Shown one piece after another: positions 8,997 through 18,628 of a stretch of 64,000 nt of DNA. The notes beneath the pieces are model-generated. The model saw only the letters and a program-made list of their open reading frames with translations, did not search any database and was not told where the DNA came from. The translations under genes and the position numbers were made by a program. The stretch's first letter is position 1. Each line of letters starts with the position of its first letter. This DNA is from UBA4416 sp020846025 (GTDB lineage: Bacteria; Bacteroidota; Bacteroidia; B-17B0; Aurantibacillaceae). Location: assembly GCA_963169295.1 (NCBI GenBank), contig CAUJDD010000102.1, forward strand, positions 62,001 through 126,000, read 5' to 3'.

Positions 8997-10949
8997 TTAG
9001 ATTTCAATGGCTATAATGCAAACATCATCAACTTGGTCTGCATCTTGTTTCCAATTTAGAAATGCCTTATCAAGAGCATTTTTCTGTTCAAGTAGGGGCT
9101 GTGTAGAGGAATTAAGAAGCACCTCTTTAAATTGCTTGTACATAAATTTTTTACCTTTTGGACCACCAAATTGATCAGCATAACCATCTGTAAAAATAAA
9201 AAGACGGTCGCCTTTGTCAAATGTAAAATAATGGGTTGTGAAATCTTTTTTATTAAAAAATTTCCCTACAGGTTGTTTATTAGCAATAATTTCTTCGATA
9301 TTTTGAGCACCTTTTCTTATTATCCATAAGGGATTATTAGCCCCACTCCATTGAACATTTACTTTATTGGGTAGCTTAGCTATATGTTCTAATTTTAGTA
9401 ATGAGATATCCATTCCATCTTTTAGTTCTTTCTCACTTTTCTCAAAAGTTTCTTCAACTAATTCTGATAATTTATCAAGTATTTTTCCCGTATTATGAAT
9501 ATTAAATTCCTTTACACAACGATTTAATCCATTATTACCAACCACACTTACCATGGCACCAGGAACACCGTGCCCCGTACAATCTACTGCAGCAATATAA
9601 AGTTCTTTGTTTTGAGTTGTTGTATCTATTTGTTCGTGCAGCCAATAAAAATCGCCACTTACAATATCTTTAGGTTTAAATAAAACAAAACAATTAAAGG
9701 GTAAGTTTTTAATCATCGTATCCGATGGTAACAAGGCTGTTTGAATATACTTGGCGTAATTAATCGAATCTACAATTTCTTTGTTTTTATGTTCAACTAA
9801 TTCTTTTTGCTTAGATATTATTTCATTTGCTTTTTGTTTATGCTTGTAACCTCTAAACACCAAAAGCACTAAGCCCGAAAGTATTATTAATCCTATCACT
9901 GCTAAGGTTATTAATTTTTGCTGGCTTCTAATTTCGGCTTCGGCCATAGCTTGTTTATTCTCAGCGTCTTTGCGTTGCAACTCTTGTTTCTTTGAGAAAT
10001 CATACTCCAACTCTTTCTTCACTAATTCATTTTTATTCTCAGCACTTTCAATATTGTCTTTAAGTGTTAAATAAAGACCTTGATAAGTATATGCCTTTTT
10101 AAAATCTTCTTTCTTAAAATATAAATTACTCAAGTGCTTACATACTTCTCCTTTAATACTTTCTAATTCACTATTCTCCGAAATACGTAAAGAACTCAAC
10201 AAATACTTCTCCGCATCATTTAATTTACCTAATTGTAAATAAGTATTTCCTAACTCTAAATAATTATAAGCATGACCAATATTCTCACTCATGCCACTTA
10301 AGTAACTTAAAGATTTATTAAAACATGCAATTGCTGAGTCTTTGTTTTCTGTAAGTTGTTGATTAATCCCTAAATTATGATAGGCCATTGCCATTCCAAT
10401 TGTATCATTCACTTCTTGACGAAGTGCCAATGACCTAGACAAATAAGTTTGAGCAGAAGAATACTGTTTTAATTTTTGATAACAAGTAGCAATGTTATTA
10501 TAATTAATAGCAAGATTTGATTTCTTATCTCGCTCAATATTTATTTTAACTGCTTTAAAATAATAAGATAATGCCGTTCGGTATTCTTTAATTTCAGCAT
10601 AAATTAATCCAATATTATTTTGAATACCTGCTACCTTTACAGGCATCTTTAATTCTTCAAATAAAGCTAATGCTTTTAAATAATTATCAAGTGCGTCACG
10701 TAAGCTAGCTTGATCCCTATCAATTATCCCTTTAAAATTATAGGATTCTGCTACTCCAATCTTATAATTACTTTTTAAAGATATATTTAAAAGTTTTTCG
10801 GCTTCAAATTTTGCTTTCTCATAATCACCATTATCAATGATATTACTTATATAATCGGTGTATTTTTTTAAAGAATCAATAGAAACTTGACCGCAAATTG
10901 ATGCAGAAAAGAAAATAAATACAACAACTATGAGATGAATTACTTTCAA
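8997..10949 (-). CDS. TPR membrane protein with C-terminal SpoIIE/PP2C-type phosphatase
   Basis: The 650-residue protein has a signal-like N-terminus (1-20), about six TPR repeats (roughly 30-300), a charged coiled coil (305-345), one membrane segment (346-366), a short linker helix with DSINYAKYIQTALLP, and a SpoIIE-type phosphatase domain (418-650). Conserved phosphatase motifs are SGDFYW, DCTGHGVPGA, DGMDISL and FTDGYADQFGG, which hold the metal-binding aspartates. Family members dephosphorylate serine on STAS-type antagonists, so this is likely a periplasm-sensing trigger of a partner switch. The start is TTG: no ATG precedes the signal peptide in frame. Two more phosphatases of the same type lie at 22220 and 27940. 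The partner is not identifiable here. Confidence 0.9.
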   Translation of the reverse strand: MKVIHLIVVVFIFFSASICGQVSIDSLKKYTDYISNIIDNGDYEKAKFEAEKLLNISLKSNYKIGVAESYNFKGIIDRDQASLRDALDNYLKALALFEELKMPVKVAGIQNNIGLIYAEIKEYRTALSYYFKAVKINIERDKKSNLAINYNNIATCYQKLKQYSSAQTYLSRSLALRQEVNDTIGMAMAYHNLGINQQLTENKDSAIACFNKSLSYLSGMSENIGHAYNYLELGNTYLQLGKLNDAEKYLLSSLRISENSELESIKGEVCKHLSNLYFKKEDFKKAYTYQGLYLTLKDNIESAENKNELVKKELEYDFSKKQELQRKDAENKQAMAEAEIRSQQKLITLAVIGLIILSGLVLLVFRGYKHKQKANEIISKQKELVEHKNKEIVDSINYAKYIQTALLPSDTMIKNLPFNCFVLFKPKDIVSGDFYWLHEQIDTTTQNKELYIAAVDCTGHGVPGAMVSVVGNNGLNRCVKEFNIHNTGKILDKLSELVEETFEKSEKELKDGMDISLLKLEHIAKLPNKVNVQWSGANNPLWIIRKGAQNIEEIIANKQPVGKFFNKKDFTTHYFTFDKGDRLFIFTDGYADQFGGPKGKKFMYKQFKEVLLNSSTQPLLEQKNALDKAFLNWKQDADQVDDVCIIAIEI

Positions 10950-11001
10950 GGAAACTAAAAATAAGCTAAATAAAATTAACGTACAAATTATTTACTCATT
11001 C

Positions 11002-12978
11002 TTATCGAATAACTATACGACCAAGTATCTTATTAACCCGTTTCTTTTGATTCTCAAGAAGCATAAGAAATTCGTAAGCGTTTTTATTTTCAAATGGGTC
11101 GGCTACTTTGAGTAATTCTCTTGCTTCCACTAAAATTTTACTCAATCGTTTTTCTTTTAATGAAAATAATTGATGTTCTATTCCTTTTTTTAAATGATGG
11201 ATCTCTTGCGTAACAGTTACACCAAATTTTTCCCACTTATGACTTACAACTTCATTGATAGAGGCAATATCTATGGCTACTTTTGATATAGCTGGATTAG
11301 GATGATAAATAAATGTTTGTAGTGTAGGAATTTTACCTTCCTCTAATTGATGCTGAAACTCGTCTAACACCATTTGATAAATGGGATTTATGAAATGTAA
11401 TTCATCTCTCCATAATTCAAATATTACATACTCGCATACTGTTAATTGAAATGATTGTTGAATTTGATCTGAATCTTCGGCTTCTATCTCCACCAATACA
11501 TTACCATATTGCATCATCATACGCAACAACTCCCGCTCTTCGTTATCTAAAATGATATCTTGCGGTTTTTCTTCGGTAATTAACTGAGAGTTATCTAATT
11601 CTTCTGATTGTTGTTCCTTAGTATCTTTTGGTAATTGTTTATTGTTTTTTTTACGAATTAATTTATTAACCTCCGTTTGTAAAATCTGTTCGGAAATATC
11701 CATAATCTTTGAACATTCTTTTACATATACTGAACGATTGATAGCATCAGGAATTACCGAAATACTTTCAACAATATCTTTAATTAACTCAGCACGTTTT
11801 ATTGGATCATTCTCAACCTCTTTATACAACAAATTTGTTTTAAATGAAATAAAATCTTTGCTGTTATTTTTTATAAAATTTATAAACTCTTCGGAAGTTA
11901 CTTTTTTGCTATACGAATCCGGATCATCACCATCTGGAAAAAGCAAAACCCGCACATTCATTCCTTCCTCCAAAATTAAATCTATACCTCTGAAACTGGC
12001 TTTAATCCCAGCAAAATCGCCATCATACAAAATAGTAATGTTTTTTGTGAAGCGATGTATCAATTTAATTTGCTCTACTGTGAGAGATGTACCCGATGAT
12101 GCCACTACATTTTCAACTCCTGCCTGATGCATTGAAATAACATCAGTGTAACCTTCTACTAAATAACAATTATCATCTTGTATGATTTGTTTTTTAGCTT
12201 GAAACAATCCGTACAAAGTTTTACTTTTATCGTAAATCTCAGTTTGAGGCGAATTAATATACTTCGCTAATTTTTTATCATTAGTTAAAATCCTTCCTCC
12301 AAATCCAATAACTTTACCAGAAATATTATGTATTGGGAACATCACTCTCCCAGTATATCTATCAAAAATATCTTGAATGGTAATTGGATTTCCTTCTACA
12401 TAATTATTAGATAAGATAGACATGCCCGTTTTAACTAAATACTCTGGCTTAAATCCATTTTTTACAGCCGTTTCAGAAAATAGTTTACGTTCATCACTAC
12501 TATAACCTAATTGAAATTTATCAATAATTTGCTGAGAAAATCCACGCTCCTTAAAATATCCCAAACCAATAGAGCGTCCTAAATCATCATTTAATAACAA
12601 ATCGGTAAAATATTTTTGTGCATATTGCATCACAATGTGTAAACTTTCACGCTCGTTTTGTTGAGCTTTTTCCTCAACTGAAATTTCTTTCTCAATAACT
12701 TCAATACCATATTTATTGGCTAAATATTTTAAAGCCTCAGGATATGAAAGGCTTTCGTGATCCATAATAAAATTAACAGAAGTACCAGATTTGCCACAGC
12801 CAAAACATTTGTAAATACCTTTGGCCGGAGAAACCGTGAAAGAAGGCGTTTTTTCGCCATGAAAAGGGCACAAACCCAATAAATTAGCACCTCTTTTTCT
12901 AAGTGTTATAAAATCTCCAATGACATCCTCCACCCTGGAAACTTCAATAATCTTATCTATGGTATCTTTTGGAATCAA
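11002..12978 (-). CDS. dnaG: DNA primase DnaG
   Basis: Makes RNA primers at the replication fork. The 658-residue protein has the CHC2 zinc finger (C37, H40, C58, C61), the RNA polymerase-like core, a Toprim domain (VEGYTDVISM, then LYDGDFAGI with its acidic metal ligands) and a helical C-terminal DnaB-binding region. The length is normal for the family. The start is TTG at 12978; the next in-frame codons upstream run into a stop (TAA), so no ATG is available. It ends 52 bases before the TPR/SpoIIE gene, which may be co-transcribed. Confidence 0.97.
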   Translation of the reverse strand: MIPKDTIDKIIEVSRVEDVIGDFITLRKRGANLLGLCPFHGEKTPSFTVSPAKGIYKCFGCGKSGTSVNFIMDHESLSYPEALKYLANKYGIEVIEKEISVEEKAQQNERESLHIVMQYAQKYFTDLLLNDDLGRSIGLGYFKERGFSQQIIDKFQLGYSSDERKLFSETAVKNGFKPEYLVKTGMSILSNNYVEGNPITIQDIFDRYTGRVMFPIHNISGKVIGFGGRILTNDKKLAKYINSPQTEIYDKSKTLYGLFQAKKQIIQDDNCYLVEGYTDVISMHQAGVENVVASSGTSLTVEQIKLIHRFTKNITILYDGDFAGIKASFRGIDLILEEGMNVRVLLFPDGDDPDSYSKKVTSEEFINFIKNNSKDFISFKTNLLYKEVENDPIKRAELIKDIVESISVIPDAINRSVYVKECSKIMDISEQILQTEVNKLIRKKNNKQLPKDTKEQQSEELDNSQLITEEKPQDIILDNEERELLRMMMQYGNVLVEIEAEDSDQIQQSFQLTVCEYVIFELWRDELHFINPIYQMVLDEFQHQLEEGKIPTLQTFIYHPNPAISKVAIDIASINEVVSHKWEKFGVTVTQEIHHLKKGIEHQLFSLKEKRLSKILVEARELLKVADPFENKNAYEFLMLLENQKKRVNKILGRIVIR

Positions 12979-13111
12979 AATTTATGGAAAAGTGGGAAGT
13001 AAATATAAGTAAATTTTCTATACGTATATGATAAAGTAAGTTTTGCCGAAAATTTCAAAATAGGAATATAATTTAACGAATAATATTCGTCCATTTTAAG
13101 GAATTTTTTTG

Positions 13112-13119
13112 TAATTTTG
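13112..13119 (+). promoter_or_regulatory. -7 element TAATTTTG
   Basis: Matches the Bacteroidota -7 consensus TAnnTTTG. It lies 75 bases before the start of the T9SS protein gene at 13194, in a gap with no other gene. No good -33 TTG is seen at the usual spacing. Confidence 0.45.
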
Positions 13120-13129
13120 TCCGAAACTT

Positions 13130-13174
13130 AGTTCCATAATCAGATAATTTAAAACTATACCTGAAAATGGAACT
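13130..13174 (+). promoter_or_regulatory. Leader hairpin with U-rich tail before the T9SS gene
   Basis: AGTTCCAT (13130-13137) pairs with ATGGAACT (13167-13174), with an extra inner CAG/CTG pairing, and is followed by CTTTTTAATTTTTAA. It sits between the -7 element and the start codon. It resembles an intrinsic terminator or a structure shielding the ribosome site. A role is inference only. Confidence 0.35.
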
Positions 13175-13193
13175 TTTTAATTTTTAATATTTT

Positions 13194-15863
13194 ATGAAAA
13201 AAATCTACTTTAATTTTAAACCATTTTTAGTTAGCCTATTATTGTTATTAAGTTTAACTTATCAAGCGCAAATTAACGTTATATTAGGTCCTGGAACATC
13301 TGCTCATAGCACTACTTCTCCTGGTCCAATTAACGAATTTTATAGAAGCTTACATGCTCAAACTGTATATACTGCTGCAGAGTTAAATGCTGCTGGCGTG
13401 TTTGGTGGAACCATTACTAAATTAGGTTGGTATGTTGTATCGGGTGTTACAAATCCACTACCTAATTATAGTATTAAACTAAAACATACTACCGCTACAA
13501 ATGCAACTACTTATGATGCAACTGGTTTAACTCAATATTACATTAACCCAAGTTATAACCCAGTGGCTGGTGGTTTTGATATGTTAACACTTTCAACTCC
13601 ATTTATGTGGAATGGTGTGGATAATATCTTACTAGACGTGTGTTTTGATCAAGTTTCGGCTTATACCTCTACGGGTGTTGTAAGAACATATAGTACAAGC
13701 GTACCAAATGGGTATATTAGTGTTAGATCTGATACATCACCACAATGTGGTGTAGCTTGTTCATCAATTTTAACAACTAAACCGCAAATACAGTTTGAGT
13801 TTTTACCTCCTTCTCCGTTCGATTTAGGTATTAGTGCATTTGTAACGCCTTTAACCAGTAAAAAATGTTTTGGAAATGACACAATCATTGCACGTTTAAA
13901 AAACTATGGTTCGGCTACAGCTGATTTTGCAACTAACCCAACAACAATTACAGTGAATACTACAGGTCCAAATCCTAGTACATACACATTAGCGGTAACA
14001 AGTGGTAGTTTAGCAAGTACAGCTACTCAAGATTTTACTTTATCTACCAACTTTAACCTATCAACCTTAGGTACCTATAAATTAAAGGGCTTTACAACAG
14101 CTGCTGGAGATGGTACTGCTCTTAACGATACTACTAATCTTACTATCAATCGCTCTCCAATATTTACAACGAGTATATTACCAAACGATACAGTTTGTTT
14201 GGGTGTCCCCGTACAATTAAATGCTAATTATAGTTCCATTAAACAAATTGGAGCAGGCACAATACAAAACACATCAACATCATACCCTACACCTTATGGT
14301 AATTTTTATGAAGGTGCAAGGCATCAGTTCTTATATCTTGCATCTGAGTTAACAGCTGCTGGAGTAGTTGCCGGAAATATCACCTCTATTTCTTTTAACG
14401 CAACCAACTTAAATAGTTCAGGACCATACTTAAACTACAAGTTAGCAATTGCTACTACAACTCTAACAAATATTACAGCCTTTCAAACAACAGGTTTTAC
14501 AACATATTTCAACTCTCCTAGCTATTCGGTAGTATTAGGTACAAACACACACACCTTGTCAACTCCTTTTGTATGGGATGGTGTTTCTAATATCATTATT
14601 GAAACATGTTTCGATAATACCTCATCTGGTTATACAGATAATATTTCTGTAGCTCAATCTACTACACCTTTCACGTCTTCTGTTTGGAGAAATGAAGATA
14701 GTAACCCGGCAGTTTGTACTTCAATAGTTACATCAGGTAGTATGGCGCAACGTCCAAATACTGGCTTTGGTCAAATATCAAATATTACCTACTCATGGTC
14801 GCCAGCAAGTGAATTATCTGCTAGCAATATTGCAAACCCAATTGCTAATGTGAGTGGTACTAAAACATATACTGTAACTGGAGATTTATCTGGTTGCATA
14901 ACTTATGATACATTAAGAATTGTTATCAAAACTACTCCTACCCCAAATCTTGGAAATGACACCACTTTCTGTTCATTACCAGTTATTATTAATGCCAATA
15001 CTGCTGCTAATACATATCAATGGAGTAACGGTTCTGTAGGTTCAAGTATTAATGTTACAAATCCAGGACAATATTGGGTGAAAGCAACCAACGCTAACGG
15101 TTGTAGTTTATCTGATAGTATTACTATTGGATTAGGAGCCTTCCCTATTGTTACTTTAGGTTCTGATACAACTTTCTGTCAAGGCGGTTCAATAACTTTA
15201 TATGCTGGCTTTGGAGCTGGTAATACCTATCAATGGAGTACTGGTGCAACTACTCCTACATTAAATGTTAATACAGTTGGAACATACTCTGTAGTTGTTA
15301 CTAATACTACAGGTTGTGTAAGTTCTGATACCATTAATGTTGGTGTTAGTTCATTACCAAATGTAACATTAAACTTCTTAAATCCATACACATATTGCGT
15401 AAGCGATGACTTTAACCGTTCACTTACCGAAGGAACACCATCTGGTGGAACATATATTGGAGCTGGAGTTACAGGTTCTAACTTTAACCCTAAACAAGCT
15501 GGACAAGGTACTCATATTATTATGTACAGTTATACCTCTCCTGGAGGATGTTCAAATATCGCAAGAGATACTATATATGTTAATGCCTGTGTAGGTGTTG
15601 AAGAATTAACTGACAACATGAGTGTAAATGTGTATCCAAATCCTTCAACAGGTAAATTTACATTTGAATTAAACACAAACATTGATGTAACAGGAAAATT
15701 AAATGTATTAACTGTTGATGGACGCATAGTGTACACAACAAGGATTGAAGGTACAGGTTTAATCTCAACTGAAGTTAACATCTCGAATTTAGCTTCAGGT
15801 ATTTATTACTTAAAATTTGAGAGTAAAGATGCTTTAAAAACTTATAAGCTTTTAAAACAATAA
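13194..15863 (+). CDS. Secreted T9SS substrate with Ig/PKD-like repeats, type A sorting domain
   Basis: An 889-residue protein with a signal peptide (ends LTYQAQ). Two related beta-sandwich blocks follow (about 45-200 and 365-525): both contain an F-Y-x-x-x-x-x-H-Q-like start, an AAELNAAGV / ASELTAAGV helix, and a TLSTPF-W-GV-NI--E/D-CFD core, which shows an internal duplication. Then come PKD/Ig-like units with DTTFC and TYQWS-G (about 585-720). The C-terminus (about 815-889) has VYPNPSTGKF, a central strand and SGIYYLKF, the hallmark of the T9SS type A sorting domain. It is secreted and anchored to, or released from, the cell surface. No enzymatic motif is seen; an adhesive or matrix role is a guess. 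Confidence 0.9.
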   Translation: MKKIYFNFKPFLVSLLLLLSLTYQAQINVILGPGTSAHSTTSPGPINEFYRSLHAQTVYTAAELNAAGVFGGTITKLGWYVVSGVTNPLPNYSIKLKHTTATNATTYDATGLTQYYINPSYNPVAGGFDMLTLSTPFMWNGVDNILLDVCFDQVSAYTSTGVVRTYSTSVPNGYISVRSDTSPQCGVACSSILTTKPQIQFEFLPPSPFDLGISAFVTPLTSKKCFGNDTIIARLKNYGSATADFATNPTTITVNTTGPNPSTYTLAVTSGSLASTATQDFTLSTNFNLSTLGTYKLKGFTTAAGDGTALNDTTNLTINRSPIFTTSILPNDTVCLGVPVQLNANYSSIKQIGAGTIQNTSTSYPTPYGNFYEGARHQFLYLASELTAAGVVAGNITSISFNATNLNSSGPYLNYKLAIATTTLTNITAFQTTGFTTYFNSPSYSVVLGTNTHTLSTPFVWDGVSNIIIETCFDNTSSGYTDNISVAQSTTPFTSSVWRNEDSNPAVCTSIVTSGSMAQRPNTGFGQISNITYSWSPASELSASNIANPIANVSGTKTYTVTGDLSGCITYDTLRIVIKTTPTPNLGNDTTFCSLPVIINANTAANTYQWSNGSVGSSINVTNPGQYWVKATNANGCSLSDSITIGLGAFPIVTLGSDTTFCQGGSITLYAGFGAGNTYQWSTGATTPTLNVNTVGTYSVVVTNTTGCVSSDTINVGVSSLPNVTLNFLNPYTYCVSDDFNRSLTEGTPSGGTYIGAGVTGSNFNPKQAGQGTHIIMYSYTSPGGCSNIARDTIYVNACVGVEELTDNMSVNVYPNPSTGKFTFELNTNIDVTGKLNVLTVDGRIVYTTRIEGTGLISTEVNISNLASGIYYLKFESKDALKTYKLLKQ

Positions 15864-15881
15864 AAAATCAGTATATCAGAT

Positions 15882-15912
15882 AAACGCCTCAAAAAATTTG
15901 AGGCGTTTTTTT
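15882..15912 (+). terminator. Rho-independent terminator
   Basis: A perfect 12-bp stem (AAACGCCTCAAA 15882-15893 with TTTGAGGCGTTT 15897-15908), a 3-base loop and a run of T follow the T9SS gene stop by 18 bases. Confidence 0.9.
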
Positions 15913-15947
15913 TGCTATTTATCTAAAATTAATTTTCTTTGCAAAGC

Positions 15948-16014
15948 ATTATGCAAAACACAACTTACATAAAATCAAAATGTAAACGTAAGGCTCGCCC
16001 GAGCCATGCATAAT
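15948..16014. repeat. Structured intergenic element: nested inverted repeats
   Basis: ATTATGCA (15948-15955) is the inverse of TGCATAAT (16007-16014), and inside lies the GC-rich hairpin GGCTCG-CC-CGAGCC (15992-16005). A further small hairpin, ATCATA-G-TATGAT, follows just downstream near 16030. The GC-rich core stands out in this AT-rich gap between the terminator and lysC. It could be a leader structure, a REP-like element or a relic; no copy is seen elsewhere in the window. Confidence 0.4.
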
Positions 16015-16116
16015 ATCGTGTGCTACTATCATAGTATGATACCCACACAACCAATCAAAGTTAATTTACCAATTGAATACGAGGCTCAAAAAAAGAGCAA
16101 TATAAAAAATCACTAA
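16006..16116 (+). CDS. Candidate 36-residue ORF just before lysC (possible leader peptide)
   Basis: ATG 16006 opens a 36-codon frame ending TAA 16116, 17 bases before lysC. The peptide includes IPTQPIKVNLPIEYEA and ends in QKKSNIKNH. It starts inside the inverted-repeat element. It contains four Lys in the last fourteen residues but no run typical of a lysine attenuator. No clear ribosome site. It may be chance. Confidence 0.2.
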   Translation: MHNIVCYYHSMIPTQPIKVNLPIEYEAQKKSNIKNH

Positions 16117-16133
16117 TAACCTTTTAAATAACT

Positions 16134-17450
16134 ATGTATATTTTAAAATTTGGAGGCACAAGCGTAGGTTCAGCAGAACGAATGAAAGCGCTTGTTCATT
16201 TAATCTCATCTCCCGAAGAAAAAATTGTTGTACTATCTGCTATGAGTGGTACTACAAATGCATTGGTAGAAATTTGCAATAATTTATATAATAAAGAAAG
16301 TCATAAAGCTACCGAACTCATCCATCAACTAGAAAAAAAATATTTACAAGAGATTGAACTTTTGTATAGTAAACCAGAGTTTAAAACAAAGAGTCAAGAT
16401 TTAATTACAAACCATTTTAATTACCTGCGTAGTTTTACATTAGATATGTTTACTCAGAATGAAGAAAAAGCCATTCTAGCGCAAGGAGAACTACTAAGTA
16501 CAGCTATGTTTCATTTTTATTTGCAAGAAATAGGCATTGCTTCTGTTTTATTACCAGCGCTTAATTTCATGCGTATTGACGAAAATGATGAACCGCAACT
16601 TGATTATATTGAAAAACATTTAAAAGAAGAACTGGAAAAATACCCCAATCAAAAATTATTTATAACACAGGGTTACATTTGTAGGAATATCTTTGGAGAA
16701 ATTGATAATCTAAAACGTGGTGGAAGTGATTACACAGCTTCTATCATAGGTGCCGCCATTAAAGCTAAGGAAATTCAAATATGGACTGATATTGATGGCA
16801 TGCATAATAACGATCCACGCATTGTATCAAAAACACATCCCATACATGAATTAAGTTTTGATGAAGCAGCAGAGTTAGCCTATTTTGGTGCCAAAATATT
16901 ACATCCAACTTGCATTTTACCTGCTCAAAAAAGAAACATTCCTGTATTGTTAAAGAACACCATGCAACCTGAGGCTTTAGGAACTAAAATTTCTAATATA
17001 AATACCGAAGAAGGTATTAGGGCAATAGCTGCTAAAGATGGGATTTGTGCTATTAATATAAAAAGTGCACGGATGCTACTGGCACACGGTTTTTTAAGAG
17101 CCGTTTTCGAAATTTTTGAACGTTATAAAACTTCAATTGATATGATCACTACTTCAGAAATTGCAGTATCCTTAACTATTGATAATATAACTCATCTAAA
17201 TGACATAGTAACAGAACTTGAAGTTTTCTCAAATGTAGAAGTAGAGTTAAATCAAAGTATTATAAGTATAGTTGGCAACTTACCAAAAAACAAATCAGGC
17301 TATGGATTTAAAATATTAGAATCACTAAAAGAAATACCTTTGCGTATGGTATCATACGGGGGCAGTTCTAATAATGTGAGTGTGTTAGTAAGCAGTGAGT
17401 ATAAGAAGGAAGCCTTAACAGCTTTAAACAAAGGGTTATTTGGTTATTAA
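16134..17450 (+). CDS. lysC: Aspartate kinase
   Basis: Phosphorylates aspartate, the first step toward lysine, diaminopimelate, threonine and methionine. The 438-residue protein starts MYILKFGGTSVG (nucleotide loop), has the kinase core with QGYICRN and GSDYTASIIG (about 180-205) and ends with two ACT-type regulatory domains (about 300-438), the usual site for feedback inhibition. Length fits a monofunctional enzyme; there is no homoserine dehydrogenase part. It is followed after 10 bases by lysA, so the pair probably supplies diaminopimelate for the cell wall and lysine. Confidence 0.95.
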   Translation: MYILKFGGTSVGSAERMKALVHLISSPEEKIVVLSAMSGTTNALVEICNNLYNKESHKATELIHQLEKKYLQEIELLYSKPEFKTKSQDLITNHFNYLRSFTLDMFTQNEEKAILAQGELLSTAMFHFYLQEIGIASVLLPALNFMRIDENDEPQLDYIEKHLKEELEKYPNQKLFITQGYICRNIFGEIDNLKRGGSDYTASIIGAAIKAKEIQIWTDIDGMHNNDPRIVSKTHPIHELSFDEAAELAYFGAKILHPTCILPAQKRNIPVLLKNTMQPEALGTKISNINTEEGIRAIAAKDGICAINIKSARMLLAHGFLRAVFEIFERYKTSIDMITTSEIAVSLTIDNITHLNDIVTELEVFSNVEVELNQSIISIVGNLPKNKSGYGFKILESLKEIPLRMVSYGGSSNNVSVLVSSEYKKEALTALNKGLFGY

Positions 17451-17460
17451 AATTACAACT

Positions 17461-18621
17461 ATGTTTTCAGAAAATACAATTAAACAGTTGGTAAACTATA
17501 AAACACCGTTTTATTATTACGATTTACAGTTGCTTCATAACACCTTAGATGAAGTAGTTAAGCAAAGCCAAAAATACAACTACCATGTTCATTATGCATT
17601 TAAAGCTAATACAAATAAAAAGATAATTGAACTTATTTGTAATAAAGGTCTTGGAGCTGATTGTGTGAGTGGCAATGAAGTAAAACACGCCATTGAAAAT
17701 GGATTTGTATCACAAAAAATTGTTTTTGCAGGTGTAGGAAAAAATGATGATGAAATTAACTACGCCTTATCGCAAAACATATTTTGTTTTAACTGCGAGA
17801 GTATTCACGAATTACAAATCATAAATGAATTAGCTATTAAACAAAACAAAGTTGCCTCAATTGCACTACGTATCAATCCTAATGTAGATGCTCACACACA
17901 CCAATATATCACAACTGGGCTTGAAGAAAATAAATTTGGAATCAATCCGTATGAATTTGACACAGTAATTAATTTGATAAAACAATTATCAAATATTCAG
18001 CTAATAGGTTTACATTTTCATATTGGATCTCAAATTACAGATCTTGTTCCATTTAAAAATTTGTGTCTTAAGGTGAACCAAATAAATCACTATTTTTTAA
18101 ATAAAGGTTTTGATATAGCAGTTATTAATGTTGGTGGTGGCATTGGTATTAATTATAAGGAACCTGATAAGGAATCGATTATTGATTTTTCTGCTTATTT
18201 TAAAGTGTTTAATGATTTTATCGAATTAAGACCTCATCAAGAATTACATTTTGAATTAGGGCGTTCGATTGTAGCTCAATGTGGCTCTCTTATCAGTAAG
18301 GTACTGTATATAAAAAATGGTATTAATACTAATTTTGCTATTCTTGATGCAGGCATGACAGAATTAATTCGTCCTGCTTTGTATCAAGCATTTCATAAAA
18401 TAGAAAACTTAACAGCAAAACTCCATCATTTACCTTTAAACAAGAAATATGATGTAGTAGGGCCAATTTGTGAAAGTAGCGATTGTTTTGGAAAAGCAGT
18501 AGAGTTGCCTGAAACAAAACGTGGTGATTTAATAGCAATTAGAAGCGCGGGGGCTTATGGCGAAGTAATGAGTAGTCGTTATAATTTAAGAGATGAAACA
18601 AAAAGTTATTATAGCGAGTAA
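17461..18621 (+). CDS. lysA: Diaminopimelate decarboxylase
   Basis: PLP-dependent enzyme that makes lysine from meso-diaminopimelate. Seen: the PLP lysine region HYAFKANTNK, GADCVSGNEV, the GLHFHIGSQI motif, the glycine-rich phosphate-binding NVGGGIGI, and the CESSDCFGK active-site cysteine region. The barrel and C-terminal beta domains are complete. I chose ATG 17461 (MFSENTIKQ) over the in-frame TTG 17440, which lies inside lysC; this gives 386 residues, close to family size. It forms an operon with lysC. Confidence 0.95.
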   Translation: MFSENTIKQLVNYKTPFYYYDLQLLHNTLDEVVKQSQKYNYHVHYAFKANTNKKIIELICNKGLGADCVSGNEVKHAIENGFVSQKIVFAGVGKNDDEINYALSQNIFCFNCESIHELQIINELAIKQNKVASIALRINPNVDAHTHQYITTGLEENKFGINPYEFDTVINLIKQLSNIQLIGLHFHIGSQITDLVPFKNLCLKVNQINHYFLNKGFDIAVINVGGGIGINYKEPDKESIIDFSAYFKVFNDFIELRPHQELHFELGRSIVAQCGSLISKVLYIKNGINTNFAILDAGMTELIRPALYQAFHKIENLTAKLHHLPLNKKYDVVGPICESSDCFGKAVELPETKRGDLIAIRSAGAYGEVMSSRYNLRDETKSYYSE

Positions 18622-18628
18622 TGCATGA

